Assembly: GCA_041180805.1 (NCBI GenBank)
Contig: JBEGQX010000365.1
Coordinates: 1 to 64,000 of the forward strand
Direction of reading: 5' to 3'
Origin: JBEGQX01 sp041180805
Lineage (GTDB): Bacteria; Planctomycetota; Planctomycetia; Gemmatales; Gemmataceae
Length of the DNA stretch: 64,000 nucleotides
The notes beneath the pieces are model-generated. The model made no database searches and was not told where the DNA came from. It saw nothing but the letters and a program-made list of their open reading frames with translations. The stretch's first letter is position 1. Each line of letters starts with the position of its first letter. The translations under genes were made by a program, and so were the position numbers. Below, in pieces: positions 55,094-63,939 of this stretch.

Positions 55094-55215
55094 GCGGCGT
55101 GGCGCCGGAAGAGGCTAATCCACTGCACAAGGGTTTGCTGCGTATGGCTGCTCCTTCCGGCCTGACCAGGTTGACAACTACCCATTGCGTGGGGCCCCTC
55201 CCAGCGCCTCGCCGC
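55094..55215 (-). ncRNA. ffs: Signal recognition particle RNA (4.5S type)
   Basis: The minus strand has the conserved apical SRP motif CTGGTCAGGCCGGAAGGAG followed by GCAGCC (plus strand about 55155-55180). The outer helix is formed by GCGGCG (minus-strand 5' end, 55215-55210) and CGCCGC (55099-55094), extended by AGGCGCTGG with the opposite CCGGCGCCA. A T tract on the coding strand (plus-strand A run at 55087-55091) would terminate it. About 122 nt, so a small bacterial form without the Alu domain. It binds Ffh for co-translational targeting. It precedes dnaX, as in many Gram-positive genomes. Ends are estimated to a few nt. Confidence 0.9.
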
Positions 55216-55259
55216 ACCATTTATTGGCCAGCAGTGCCGGGAATAACTCCACTACTATC

Positions 55260-56174
55260 TTAGCGGGCAACGACCTTGTTGACATCACTTTTCGTCTGAA
55301 TAACCACTTTCAAGATTTGAACTGGTTTTTCCAGCCTTCTGGAGCCTTCTTTATCTTTGTCTTCAGGATTTACTGGTTCGTTGTATATTTTTCGAACATG
55401 GTCCAGGCCTTCAATCACCTTGCCGAATGCGGTGTAATTACCATCCATAAAAGGGGCCTTGGTAAGATTAATATAAAATCGGCAAGCGGCGGTATCAGGT
55501 TCCAGATCAAAATAAGCCCCAATCGTTCCTTCGGCATGAGTTCCTTCAGGGCTTGATTCGGGGTTCATCCAGTAACCAATGCTTCCGTAACCCGGCTCAC
55601 CAGTGCCCAAGGGACAACCAGCCTGCACCTGTTCAAGTTTGATATTTGGATCTTCCTCGGATTGTTCAAAGTGGTTTTTTTCAAAAAACAGGCCGTCGTA
55701 ATAACCAGCTTTGGAAAGGGCTATGAAGTTGCGCACATGATTTGGAGCCTGTTTGGAATTTAGCTCGATAACCATGGAACCATGAGTAGTTTCCACTTTG
55801 GCGATGTATTCAATATCCCGTCCTTGCGCATCCTTAAAGCGGATATCTTTCCAAGAATCCTGCACCTTCTGAAAAATACGATACACAGGCTTTTTGGAAA
55901 CCGTTTCATCCGGTGGACGATGGCAAGTTTCTGGTGGATTATCACCAAAACGCGCTGCCTTTTCAAAAGGGATATGCAAAGGATCTTCCTCTGTCGAAAT
56001 TGTTTTGGAAGAAGCCGCTTCGGGCTTTGTACTGGAGGTTAGAACTGCATCTACCTTATTGGTTGTGGTAGGGGTTACACCAACCAAAGGCTCTTTGGAA
56101 GCTTGCTTGCCACATCCTGCAAGAGCACCAACGACTATAAAACCTGAAAGCAGTCCTGATTTTTTCTTAGACAT
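55260..56174 (-). CDS. Cyclophilin-type peptidylprolyl isomerase lipoprotein
   Basis: The ATG at 56174 is chosen because GGGGGC lies about 7 nt upstream; longer frames start at 56180 and 56246. The 304-aa protein has a lipobox (FIVVGALAGC, about residue 21). A Ser/Thr-rich region and CHRPPDETV precede the cyclophilin domain (about 130-290): VETTHGSMVIELNSKQAPNHV, AYFDLEPDTAACRFYINL, NYTAFGKVIEGLD (shortened). The usual catalytic FHR reads FFEKNH and the FFITL segment reads RFYINL, so prolyl isomerase activity may be reduced. It lies 45 nt upstream of ffs on the same strand. Confidence 0.85.
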   Translation of the reverse strand: MSKKKSGLLSGFIVVGALAGCGKQASKEPLVGVTPTTTNKVDAVLTSSTKPEAASSKTISTEEDPLHIPFEKAARFGDNPPETCHRPPDETVSKKPVYRIFQKVQDSWKDIRFKDAQGRDIEYIAKVETTHGSMVIELNSKQAPNHVRNFIALSKAGYYDGLFFEKNHFEQSEEDPNIKLEQVQAGCPLGTGEPGYGSIGYWMNPESSPEGTHAEGTIGAYFDLEPDTAACRFYINLTKAPFMDGNYTAFGKVIEGLDHVRKIYNEPVNPEDKDKEGSRRLEKPVQILKVVIQTKSDVNKVVAR

Positions 56175-56217
56175 AACCATGCCCCCAATAAAACCTTTTA
56201 AAACATTCGTGGTGGGG

Positions 56218-56246
56218 GTGATAACCTTGGTTATTTTTAAGGTCAA
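56218..56246 (-). promoter_or_regulatory. Candidate sigma70 promoter for the cyclophilin-ffs-dnaX direction
   Basis: On the minus strand TTGACC (56241-56246), a 17-nt spacer and TATCAC (56218-56223) lie 44 nt from the cyclophilin ATG. The inverted repeat ATAACC/GGTTAT overlaps the spacer. Confidence 0.45.
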
Positions 56247-56415
56247 GGCAGAATATCGAATATTAACCTGTTTAAGTTTCCCAACCTACCATTACAAAGT
56301 TTTGGGTTACTTTTTAAATCGAGGTTTCCCTAGGTCTTCTCATAATAAGCCCTTTTAAGAACTGACTGTCTATCCTTTGGCAGCATGAAAGCCTAGGCAA
56401 TTTAAGGGTTTTAAG

Positions 56416-56443
56416 TTGATCCATTCGTTTAAGGTGATAAATT
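56416..56443 (+). promoter_or_regulatory. Weak candidate promoter for the cysteine-rich protein gene
   Basis: TTGATC (56416-56421), a 16-nt spacer and TAAATT (56438-56443) lie 36 nt before the ATG at 56480. Confidence 0.3.
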
Positions 56444-56479
56444 ATTTAAGGAAAAACAACTTGGTTCATATGGCAAAAG

Positions 56480-56926
56480 ATGTCCATTTACTTCCGCATA
56501 TTAATGGTGACAGGTTGTCTGGCTGGCCAAGTAATCTCAGCATTTGGAAGCCCTATATTAGCGTTTTCCGATAATCAAAATAATTCCTCATTATTAATTA
56601 TGGGTTGTTGCTGTTCAAAAAGCTCAAACGCCTGCTGTTCTGATGGATGCTGCTGCTCTTCGAATATTGCCCCTGAAATTTTCAAAACCGATGATGTTCC
56701 ACTTTCTTCCGAAGAATTCAGTTTTGCTTGGATAAACCCTGTTTCCTCAAACCGCTGCAAAGGGTTGCAAATTATTCATGACCTCGGCACAGACCAGACA
56801 GTGGAAACCCCTGCCCCATCATTTTTTGGCGTGCGAACACTTTTTATGCTGCCAGGTTTTTGCGAATTAAGCTCGAGAATTTATTCCGAAATTAAAACTC
56901 CTCCTCCAAAAGCAATCATCTCCTAG
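56480..56926 (+). CDS. Secreted cysteine-rich protein of unknown function
   Basis: A 148-aa protein with a hydrophobic leader (YFRILMVTGCLAGQVISAFG). Residues 41-61 contain MGCCCSKSSNACCSDGCCC, eight cysteines in 17 residues arranged as CCC, CC, CCC. The rest is not Cys-rich (two later cysteines) and ends in a Pro/Lys-rich tail. The clustered cysteines could bind soft metals (copper, zinc) or form dense disulfides after export. No family recognised. The ribosome site is weak. It precedes a DUF1559 gene by about 80 nt with a separate strong ribosome site; the two may or may not share a transcript. Confidence 0.6.
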   Translation: MSIYFRILMVTGCLAGQVISAFGSPILAFSDNQNNSSLLIMGCCCSKSSNACCSDGCCCSSNIAPEIFKTDDVPLSSEEFSFAWINPVSSNRCKGLQIIHDLGTDQTVETPAPSFFGVRTLFMLPGFCELSSRIYSEIKTPPPKAIIS

Positions 56927-57007
56927 TTCCATTTGTTTCATGGTCAGGACCCATCTTTATGGGCCTGTATCAATGTTTATTACATTTTTATTTTTAGGAG
57001 ATTTCAG

Positions 57008-57985
57008 ATGCTTTCCACCTTGGAAAGGTGCAGAAGAGCATTCACACTAATTGAACTTTTAGTGGTGATTGCCATTATTGCGATACTGATCGGGTTGCTA
57101 CTTCCCGCTGTACAGAAAGTTCGAGAATCTGCAGCCAAGCTATCCTGCTCCAACAATCTTAAGCAGTTAGGACTGGCCATGCACAACCACGAATCCATGC
57201 TAGGGGTTTTTCCACAGGGCAGAAACGCCTACCCTAATGTGGTTTCTGCTCACGCAAGGCTTCTGGCCTTTCTGGAACAAGCAAGCCTGCAAAACCTAAT
57301 TGATCCCAACGGCCCCCTTACTGTTGGCTCCCAAAATGATAGCGCTGCGAAAAACGGGGTTAAAATTTTGGTTTGCCCCAGCGATTCATCCCCAGGACAA
57401 ATCTCAGGCAGTTCCTACTTTGGAACTAGTTATGTTGCTTGTACAGGCACCGGGGTCACATGGGATGCCACCGGCAACATCATGGGTTACCTGACCATTG
57501 CCCAAAGCAATGGCGTATTTGCACAAATCCCCACCAGAATTGCAGATATCACCGATGGTTTATCCTCCACCGTCGCTTTCAGTGAAAGCAGCATCGGCAC
57601 TGGGGTGCCTGTTTCATCTTTGCCCACCGATGAACAAACTCAGCGCAGAATCGTTCTGGAAGTACCCGGCGGCACCGACCCCACACCAGCCGCATGTTCC
57701 GGGGGTGCAGGCACATGGAACCCAAGGCGGGGCGAACAATGGATTAACGGGCACTATGGCAACACACTTTACAACCATTACTACACTCCCAATCAAAAAG
57801 GTGTTTGGGATTGTGGAAACGGCAGTCACAACAAGGGGCTTACAGCAGCACGCAGCAACCACACCGGCGGCGTGAATATTTTACTCTGCGATGGTTCCAT
57901 CCGTTTTGTGTCCAACAGTATCGATCCCACCATTTGGCGCAGTCTTTCCACCCGTGCTGGCGGCGAGGTGGCAAGTGTGCCATGA
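57008..57985 (+). CDS. DUF1559 protein with prepilin-type N-terminus (second copy)
   Basis: The ATG at 57008 is preceded by AGGAG and opens directly on the prepilin leader ([16 protein letters not shown]); the longer frame is an artefact. The 325-aa protein has the hydrophobic helix ending [21 protein letters not shown] and the C-terminal DUF1559 signature [15 protein letters not shown] with RAGGEV. It has the same layout as the copies at 8748 and 62983. Exported and likely processed at the Gly/Phe-type prepilin site; function unknown. It converges with plsY with 41 nt between stops. Confidence 0.9.
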   Translation: MLSTLERCRRAFTLIELLVVIAIIAILIGLLLPAVQKVRESAAKLSCSNNLKQLGLAMHNHESMLGVFPQGRNAYPNVVSAHARLLAFLEQASLQNLIDPNGPLTVGSQNDSAAKNGVKILVCPSDSSPGQISGSSYFGTSYVACTGTGVTWDATGNIMGYLTIAQSNGVFAQIPTRIADITDGLSSTVAFSESSIGTGVPVSSLPTDEQTQRRIVLEVPGGTDPTPAACSGGAGTWNPRRGEQWINGHYGNTLYNHYYTPNQKGVWDCGNGSHNKGLTAARSNHTGGVNILLCDGSIRFVSNSIDPTIWRSLSTRAGGEVASVP

Positions 57986-58026
57986 AGCTTGAGGCAATAA
58001 TTATCTACTATCAGCTCGCCCATTTA

Positions 58027-59289
58027 TTAAGAATCAGGAATAGCTTTTCTAGAATCATGAAATGAGATGGAAACAACGCCACCCAGCAGTGCCAAGCCAG
58101 CAACAAGATTTATGATCAGGCTGATTCCATGGATTTTTGCGAATTCTTTTCGGTCACTAAGAATTGTTTCAAGCTTTGGCTTGTTTTCGGCTGAAGCAAG
58201 AACATATCCATCAGTGGAGTTGGCCCTTTTTAATCTCGCTTTTTCCGTTGGGCCAAGAAGGAACCAGTTTGCAAGAATCATTATCGCAGCCACAAAAAAT
58301 AAAATAGTTGAACTTTTGCCAACTTTCCTGAAGTCTTTCACAAATACTTTTCCATGAAGCAAAAGTAGAACAAAAAAAGCACAGCACGCTTGCATGGGAT
58401 AATATATTTTAAAAATTGGTGTAACCACCAATCCTGCCAATCTGCTGGCTTGTTCTTTTGCCAAAGGGTTTGGCATTCCTTCCGGGGCTTTCTGTTTAAG
58501 AACTTCCGGCACTACAAGCCAATAAGGTGGGTTTTCTTGCAAAACAGCTTTTTCAAACCAATTGAAAACCCCCGGGCCAACCACAAAAGTAAAGAATGCG
58601 TAACTACCAATCCATAAACCCAGGGCAAGCTGCAGCATGGATTTCTCCAAACCGCGCCATAGCAATGAATCTTGAACCAGGTTTTCCGTGCCATTGCATA
58701 TGCGTTTAATGTTGGAAATGTGCTTTATCCAAACAAAACCACCGCAAAGCAGGGTGAAGAAAAACAATTCCCAATTTCCAGCTCGACCAGAATGCAGGAA
58801 CAAAACTGAACCTTGCAGAACCACCAAAACCAAGGTGGATACCAGGGACCCAAACGAAACCATCCTTGTGGAAGCGACTGCTGCCAGCCAGGTAAGAATG
58901 GCAAACAAAAATGGCGTTGGCACCAGAACCGCCATCACCCCGGCGCCAGTAGCCACACCTTTGCCCCCCTTGAAACCAAGGTAAATCGGGAATAAATGGC
59001 CTACAAAAGCAGAGGCCCCCATAAGAATTCCAGATGTTTCACTTCCGAAAGGGTTACTTAGAAACCTCAATCCAACCCAGGAAGATATGGCTCCTTTAAG
59101 TAAATCCAACAGAAAAACAATTAATCCATATCGCCGCCCCATCACCCGCCCCACATTAGTGGCGCCGATATTTCCACTTCCCTGCCGAAGTAAATCAACC
59201 CCTTTGATTCGGGCCACCAACAATCCAAATGGAACGGCTCCAAAAAGATAGGCGGCCAAAATACCAAACAACAAAAATACAACGTCCAT
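58027..59289 (-). CDS. plsY: Glycerol-3-phosphate acyltransferase PlsY fused to a second membrane domain
   Basis: A 420-aa protein, about twice the length of ordinary PlsY. The first about 200 residues are a complete acyl-phosphate:glycerol-3-phosphate acyltransferase with GSGNIGATNVGR, LLDLLKGA and FPIYLGFKGGKGVATGAG, and five or more helices. A second set of four helices follows from about 225 (LQLALGLWIGSYAFFTFVVG to a last helix near residue 400), resembling DUF4149/TMEM205-like membrane proteins. The frame is continuous and no stop or frameshift separates the parts. The first part makes lysophosphatidate; the role of the second is unknown. Confidence 0.88.
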   Translation of the reverse strand: MDVVFLLFGILAAYLFGAVPFGLLVARIKGVDLLRQGSGNIGATNVGRVMGRRYGLIVFLLDLLKGAISSWVGLRFLSNPFGSETSGILMGASAFVGHLFPIYLGFKGGKGVATGAGVMAVLVPTPFLFAILTWLAAVASTRMVSFGSLVSTLVLVVLQGSVLFLHSGRAGNWELFFFTLLCGGFVWIKHISNIKRICNGTENLVQDSLLWRGLEKSMLQLALGLWIGSYAFFTFVVGPGVFNWFEKAVLQENPPYWLVVPEVLKQKAPEGMPNPLAKEQASRLAGLVVTPIFKIYYPMQACCAFFVLLLLHGKVFVKDFRKVGKSSTILFFVAAIMILANWFLLGPTEKARLKRANSTDGYVLASAENKPKLETILSDRKEFAKIHGISLIINLVAGLALLGGVVSISFHDSRKAIPDS

Positions 59290-59392
59290 GAAATCGAGGT
59301 CCCTGATTACAAGGTTTTAGTCATTATTATGCTATATCTTGCAAGACACTCCCAAGCTAAATGTTTTGGCTGGATTTGACCGATAAAAATGG

Positions 59393-59398
59393 TATAAT
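59393..59398 (+). promoter_or_regulatory. Perfect -10 box upstream of the DUF1501 gene
   Basis: TATAAT lies 43 nt before the start at 59441. The -35 region is weak (TGGATT, 16 nt upstream, is the best match). The TTGACC in between is too close to be a -35 for this box. Confidence 0.4.
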
Positions 59399-59440
59399 TT
59401 TTATGTTTCACCCCCTTTATTTCCTCCTTGGGGTTATTCC

Positions 59441-60823
59441 TTGAACAATTTTTACAGCAATGCTTGCAAAGAATTTAATGTGGTCAGCCAAAATAGAAGA
59501 AATTTTCTTCGAGTAGGCTCCCTTGGGGTTGCTGGCTTGTCTTTGCCAACCCTGTTAAGACATGAAGCCTTGGCAAGCGCGCTGGGGAAAAAGACTCACC
59601 GAGAAAAATCGGTTGTAATCTTGTGGATGCGTGGTGGTCCAAGTCAGCACGATATGTGGGATCCAAAGCCTGAAGCCCCGGTTGAAATACGTGGCGAGTT
59701 CAAACCAATAGCCACAAGTGTTCCAGGCATTCAGGTTTCCGAACTTTTGCCGAAAACAGCGGCAATCATGCATAAATGGGCAATTGTCAGGAGTCTGGCT
59801 CACCGTAATGAAGATGGTAATGTTGGCCATTCTGATGGAGATCAGATTTGCTTTACAGGCTACCGAAGCGGGCCAATGCCGGATGTCAATGTGATGCCGT
59901 CTTGTGGTTCTTATGCTGCCAAACAACTTCAGCATCTCGATCACTCTATGCCAGCCTATGTAATGATCCCTAAAAATGTGCCAGGCACAGGGTCTGCGTG
60001 GCTTGGTAAAGCATATGCTGCTTTTGAAACTCAAGCTGACCCAGCATCCTCTGGACCATTCAAAATACCCAACTTCACACTTGCTGAAGGTGTTACAGGA
60101 CCGTTATTGAAAGAAAGAAATTCTCTACTTGGCGACTTAAACTCTCCTGAAATCGGAGAGAATATGAAGAATATCGGCGAATTCCAGGAAAAGGCGATCA
60201 ATATTCTTACTAGTGGAAAGGCACAAGCTGCCTTCAATTTGGATAGCGAGCCTCAAAGTGTCAGGGAACGCTATGGCTTCATGCCAGCCTTTGACCCACA
60301 AGATCCTCAAAGGTGCGGGGCACCAAATTGGGCACAACGAATGCTTCTTGCCAGAAGGCTGGTTGAAGCTGGTGTAAGGCTTGTGACAGTGGATTTGCGT
60401 TGGTGGGATTTCCACAAGCAGGGTTTTGACTCTCAAAAGCGTGGTTTTCTTCCAAGGTGGGATCTCGCTTACTCGGCATTCGTTGAAGATTTGGAAGCAA
60501 GGGGTCTATTAGATTCCACACTTGTGGTAGCGTGGGGAGAAATTGGCCGAACACCCCAGGTAAATAAGGATGCAGGCAGGGATCACTGGCCATATGTAAT
60601 GTCTGCGGCTTTCACTGGTGGTGGCGTTAAAGGTGGCACGGTTGTGGGAGCCTCTGATGCCAAAGGCGCATTGCCCAAGGACAACCGCAAGACTCCCCAG
60701 GATGTTCTAGCCACAATCTACAGGCACCTTGGAATGGATTACAAAACTTCTTACATGGACCACACTGGCAGGCCGCATGTAATGTTGCCCGAGGGTAATC
60801 CAATCGATGAGTTATTTAGTTAG
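59441..60823 (+). CDS. DUF1501 protein with Tat-like signal (fourth copy)
   Basis: A 460-aa protein. The start is a TTG at 59441; an in-frame GTG at 59480 is an alternative and neither has a strong ribosome site. The leader QNRRNFLRVGSLGVAGLSL is twin-arginine-like. DUF1501 landmarks are LWMRGGPSQHDMWDPKP, AHRNEDGNVGHSDGDQICFTG (shortened), WWDFHKQ, WGEIGRTPQV and GRDHWPYVM. The 3' end overlaps the convergent WD40 gene by 8 nt. It is isolated from any DUF1549/1553 partner. Confidence 0.88.
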   Translation: MNNFYSNACKEFNVVSQNRRNFLRVGSLGVAGLSLPTLLRHEALASALGKKTHREKSVVILWMRGGPSQHDMWDPKPEAPVEIRGEFKPIATSVPGIQVSELLPKTAAIMHKWAIVRSLAHRNEDGNVGHSDGDQICFTGYRSGPMPDVNVMPSCGSYAAKQLQHLDHSMPAYVMIPKNVPGTGSAWLGKAYAAFETQADPASSGPFKIPNFTLAEGVTGPLLKERNSLLGDLNSPEIGENMKNIGEFQEKAINILTSGKAQAAFNLDSEPQSVRERYGFMPAFDPQDPQRCGAPNWAQRMLLARRLVEAGVRLVTVDLRWWDFHKQGFDSQKRGFLPRWDLAYSAFVEDLEARGLLDSTLVVAWGEIGRTPQVNKDAGRDHWPYVMSAAFTGGGVKGGTVVGASDAKGALPKDNRKTPQDVLATIYRHLGMDYKTSYMDHTGRPHVMLPEGNPIDELFS

Positions 60824-61868
60824 TATGCGACTGTGATCCGGCCGGCAGTATGGTTTTCACCTGCAAATCCTCAAGGTTCCACAGCACCACGGAACCCTGA
60901 CTGGTACCCACCGCAAGAGTTTTGCTATCCTCGCTTAATGCCATGCAGGCTATCATTTCCTGAACAGAAACCAATTGGGTTCGTGGTTGCATGGTTTCAA
61001 CGTCAATTACCTGAATTTTTTCATTCCCCAGCGCAACAAAAAGTGTTTTTCCATCTTTGGTCAACTCCAAGGACCTTATCGGCTTATTGGAAATCATCAG
61101 GTTTTTTACTTCCAAAGAATCATTTTGGTTTATAAGGCAAATCAAACCGCCGTCACAACCCAAGGCAATTTTACCCCCTCCTGCCTTGATAACCCCAACC
61201 GGCCGGTTAAGCGAAATAATAGGCTTTGAATCATGTTCCAGAAGGTGATTTAACTCATAAAGATCACCCATCGAAGTGACTGCAAAAAACCCTGAACCAG
61301 TTTGTTGCAATGATGTAAAAGAACTATCACCAGGGTGAATTTCCATTAACTCGTGCTCAACCCCATTCGCAAAAAAAAAGCTGGGCTTCATTGCGCAGGC
61401 AATGTTATGAAATGCACCAATAACACCAAACTGGCATGGTCTTCCAAAATTCACCACATGAGAAATTACCTCAAGAGGGGTTTTTATTTTTTCCTGACAA
61501 ATCAGGTCTAATGAAGAAAGCCTCATCAGAATGGAATGATTGGTACCTGCCAGCAATTCATCGCTTTCCAAATTCCAAGCAAGAGTTGTTATGGGGGTTT
61601 TTTCAAAAATTCTCTTTGCCAGTAATTTACAATCATGCGTATCCCAAACAGAAACCAAACTATCTCCAGCAAGAACCGCAAGGGATTTATTATCTTTGGA
61701 AAAAGTTATCTGGCTGATTTTCAATGGGGTTTCCATGAAGGATTTTTTTTCCTTCACTGATTTATTGGTGAGGTTTCCGGTGGATTGGTAAGCAATCCCT
61801 GATGAAACAAACACCATTAAAACCGGCAGAATGAAAATCAGCTTTTTACAAAAAACCAAAAAGCCCAT
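60816..61868 (-). CDS. WD40-repeat protein with N-terminal membrane anchor
   Basis: A 350-aa protein beginning with a hydrophobic anchor or signal (CKKLIFILPVLMVFVSSGIA). Residues about 50-340 form WD40-type beta-propeller repeats (ITFSKDNKSLAVLAGDSLVSVWD, LGTSQGSVVLWNLEDL; shortened). The repeats are degenerate, with few intact GH...WD dipeptides. A phosphate-free scaffold or sensor role on the outside of the membrane is likely. It is 155 nt downstream of another WD40 gene on the same strand, so they may be a tandem pair from duplication. Confidence 0.8.
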   Translation of the reverse strand: MGFLVFCKKLIFILPVLMVFVSSGIAYQSTGNLTNKSVKEKKSFMETPLKISQITFSKDNKSLAVLAGDSLVSVWDTHDCKLLAKRIFEKTPITTLAWNLESDELLAGTNHSILMRLSSLDLICQEKIKTPLEVISHVVNFGRPCQFGVIGAFHNIACAMKPSFFFANGVEHELMEIHPGDSSFTSLQQTGSGFFAVTSMGDLYELNHLLEHDSKPIISLNRPVGVIKAGGGKIALGCDGGLICLINQNDSLEVKNLMISNKPIRSLELTKDGKTLFVALGNEKIQVIDVETMQPRTQLVSVQEMIACMALSEDSKTLAVGTSQGSVVLWNLEDLQVKTILPAGSQSHTN

Positions 61869-62023
61869 TGCTGTTAACCGCCTTCAAATAAACATAACCA
61901 TTTCTTTACCATTTCTTCATATTTGAATTTGAAAAAAATTGCAACAGAACTTGCTATTACAAGCGATTAACCGGCGGTAAAAATGCTTGTAACCATAATA
62001 AATAATGAAAAGGGAATAAGGAT

Positions 62024-62956
62024 CTATTTAATTTCCCAAAGCTTTATGGTGCCATCCAAGCCAGCGCTTCCAACCGTTTTTCCATCTGGCGCAAATGCAA
62101 CGCCCCGGACATCATTTTTGTGACCTTTAAAAATTTGCAAGTTTTCACCGGACTTGGAATCCCATGTTTTAACCAAATTATCCGTACCAGAGGATGCGAT
62201 AGTTTCACCATCTGGCGAAATACTTATGGAAGTAATCGCACCCGCATGAGCATTAATTTCCTTGGAATCCTGACTTTTATCCGGGTTAGGCCAGATTCGA
62301 ATTCTTCCGGAACGGTCAGCGCTTGCCAGCATTTTCCCCTCACGGGAATAGCAAACAGCAGAAACTGCCTTTTTATGCCCTTTTAAGGCAAGCCTTTTTC
62401 CACCATCTAGCGCGAACAAATAGATGTTATTATCAGAGCATCCCGCAAGAACTGTTTTGCCATCAACCGTCCAGGTAACAGCATCAATCGCTGAAGGACA
62501 ATTAAAGCTTTGACTTTTTTTGAAGCTAGAACTGGGAAGAATTTCCAAAGAACTTTTTCTGGCCAGGGCAAGGTATTTTCCATCACCAGAAAAAGACATG
62601 GACTTTATCTGGCCATTACCAGTTTTTACAGTCTGTAACTCTTCACCATCGTCCGTCTTTATAAGCCTGATGTCGCCATCAAGGTGCCCCAGCGCGAGCG
62701 TTTTTCCATCCGGATTAAAAGCCAATGTGGTTGGCCTTTTATCCCCTGCGGAGACCACTAGAATTTGTTTTTGTTTTATTGGGTCCCAAAAATTAATAGC
62801 TCCATCTTTACCAATCCCGGCAAGGATAGAGCCATCCTTACTGAAATCCACGGCTATAAATTGCTGACCGCTTACCTTGAAATTGGCTTTTTCCTCGCCG
62901 CCACATCCAAGTAAACCAATCAGCGTGGCAGACAGAATCGCTATTATTTTTCGCAT
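62024..62956 (-). CDS. WD40-repeat lipoprotein
   Basis: A 310-aa protein with a lipobox (TLIGLLGC, lipidation about residue 18). The mature part is a seven-bladed WD40 propeller with clear repeats such as GQQFIAVDFSKDGSILAGIG, GHKKAVSAVCYSREGKMLAS and GHKNDVRGVAFAPDGKTVGS, each ending in W-D or W-x-[PDE]. It lies 26 nt behind the DUF1559 gene and is likely cotranscribed. It probably serves as a binding platform on the outer face of a membrane. Confidence 0.9.
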   Translation of the reverse strand: MRKIIAILSATLIGLLGCGGEEKANFKVSGQQFIAVDFSKDGSILAGIGKDGAINFWDPIKQKQILVVSAGDKRPTTLAFNPDGKTLALGHLDGDIRLIKTDDGEELQTVKTGNGQIKSMSFSGDGKYLALARKSSLEILPSSSFKKSQSFNCPSAIDAVTWTVDGKTVLAGCSDNNIYLFALDGGKRLALKGHKKAVSAVCYSREGKMLASADRSGRIRIWPNPDKSQDSKEINAHAGAITSISISPDGETIASSGTDNLVKTWDSKSGENLQIFKGHKNDVRGVAFAPDGKTVGSAGLDGTIKLWEIK

Positions 62957-62982
62957 GGCTTCCCGGAAGGTCCAAACAAGCT

Positions 62983-63939
62983 TTAGAAATCTCCTGCAAC
63001 CTCACCACCAGCGCGCGTTCCAATCTTTTCCCATGTTTTGGGATCAATATTATTGGTAATAAATCGAACCGAACCATCTCCTAGAAGACAATTGATGCCG
63101 CCAGAGTGCCTGCTTGTGAAATCCTCTGCATGAAAGGATCCATCCGGTTGAGGTTTATTTGGCGTATGTGCAATTTCACCTGTGGCCGCATCGTTAATTC
63201 CAGTATGGCCAAGAATTAGTAATGAGGTGGTTTCACCGTCAAGGTCACCGCCGGGAACCGCTCCCACCCAAGTACAAACTCCCATAATTCCGATGGTTGG
63301 ATTGGCAGACCTTGAACTTCTTTCACCTATGAAAATGGTATTGCTTAAACCATCTGTCACTTCACCGATGGAAATCCCCCGATTTCTCACGAACATTCCA
63401 ACGCCAAGGGCAGGATCAATTGCCGCAAGTTCCTCTCCACCGTTCACACCCGCATAGGATGATTTTGCAACTTGAATGTTGGCCCCATTTACAAGAAATT
63501 TGCTAACTCCATCAGAATCCGAAGGGCAAATGTAATTCTTCAAAACAGTTTCGCGAAAAGCCCTGACCGCAGCGTTGTTCGAAGTTACGCTCATGGTTTT
63601 AAAATCTACCGTTTTAGCCAAGGCTTCTTGCTCTAAAAATGGAAGAATGGCTGCGCCCCAACCCCAACCAGGGTTGAATACTTGATCAGGGTCAAAGCCA
63701 TTGGGAATTCCCAATGGCTGATTACAGTAATAACCAGCAGGAAAAACTTTGTAGGTACTCTCATAGTTCATTAGCGCCAAACCAATTTGCTTAAGATTAT
63801 TGGAACAGGTAAGCCGAGCCGCGGCTTCCCGAACTTTCTGCACAGCAGGCAGCAAAAGACCAATAAGAATGGCAATGATGGCGATCACAACCAATAACTC
63901 GATAAGGGTAAAAGCTTTAAGGCGGCTATTCTTAAGCAT
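62983..63939 (-). CDS. DUF1559 protein with prepilin-type N-terminus (third copy)
   Basis: The ATG at 63939 is chosen because GGAGG lies about 7 nt upstream; the longer frame starts at 63957. The 318-aa protein has the leader [14 protein letters not shown], the hydrophobic helix to [21 protein letters not shown] (shortened), and the C-terminal [15 protein letters not shown] with RAGGEV. It is followed by the WD40 lipoprotein gene. DUF1559-lipoprotein pairs also occur at 8280-9866, though the partner there is a small beta-domain lipoprotein. Its promoter would lie beyond the window edge or in the last 60 nt. Confidence 0.9.
   Translation of the reverse strand: MLKNSRLKAFTLIELLVVIAIIAILIGLLLPAVQKVREAAARLTCSNNLKQIGLALMNYESTYKVFPAGYYCNQPLGIPNGFDPDQVFNPGWGWGAAILPFLEQEALAKTVDFKTMSVTSNNAAVRAFRETVLKNYICPSDSDGVSKFLVNGANIQVAKSSYAGVNGGEELAAIDPALGVGMFVRNRGISIGEVTDGLSNTIFIGERSSRSANPTIGIMGVCTWVGAVPGGDLDGETTSLLILGHTGINDAATGEIAHTPNKPQPDGSFHAEDFTSRHSGGINCLLGDGSVRFITNNIDPKTWEKIGTRAGGEVAGDF

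Larger units (their letters stand above)
56175..56479. other. 305-nt divergent intergenic region
   Basis: It holds the candidate promoters listed at 56218 and 56416 and a short inverted repeat ATAACC-TT-GGTTAT (56221-56234) overlapping the minus-strand promoter. I see no RNA gene or small ORF with a ribosome site. Confidence 0.5.
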
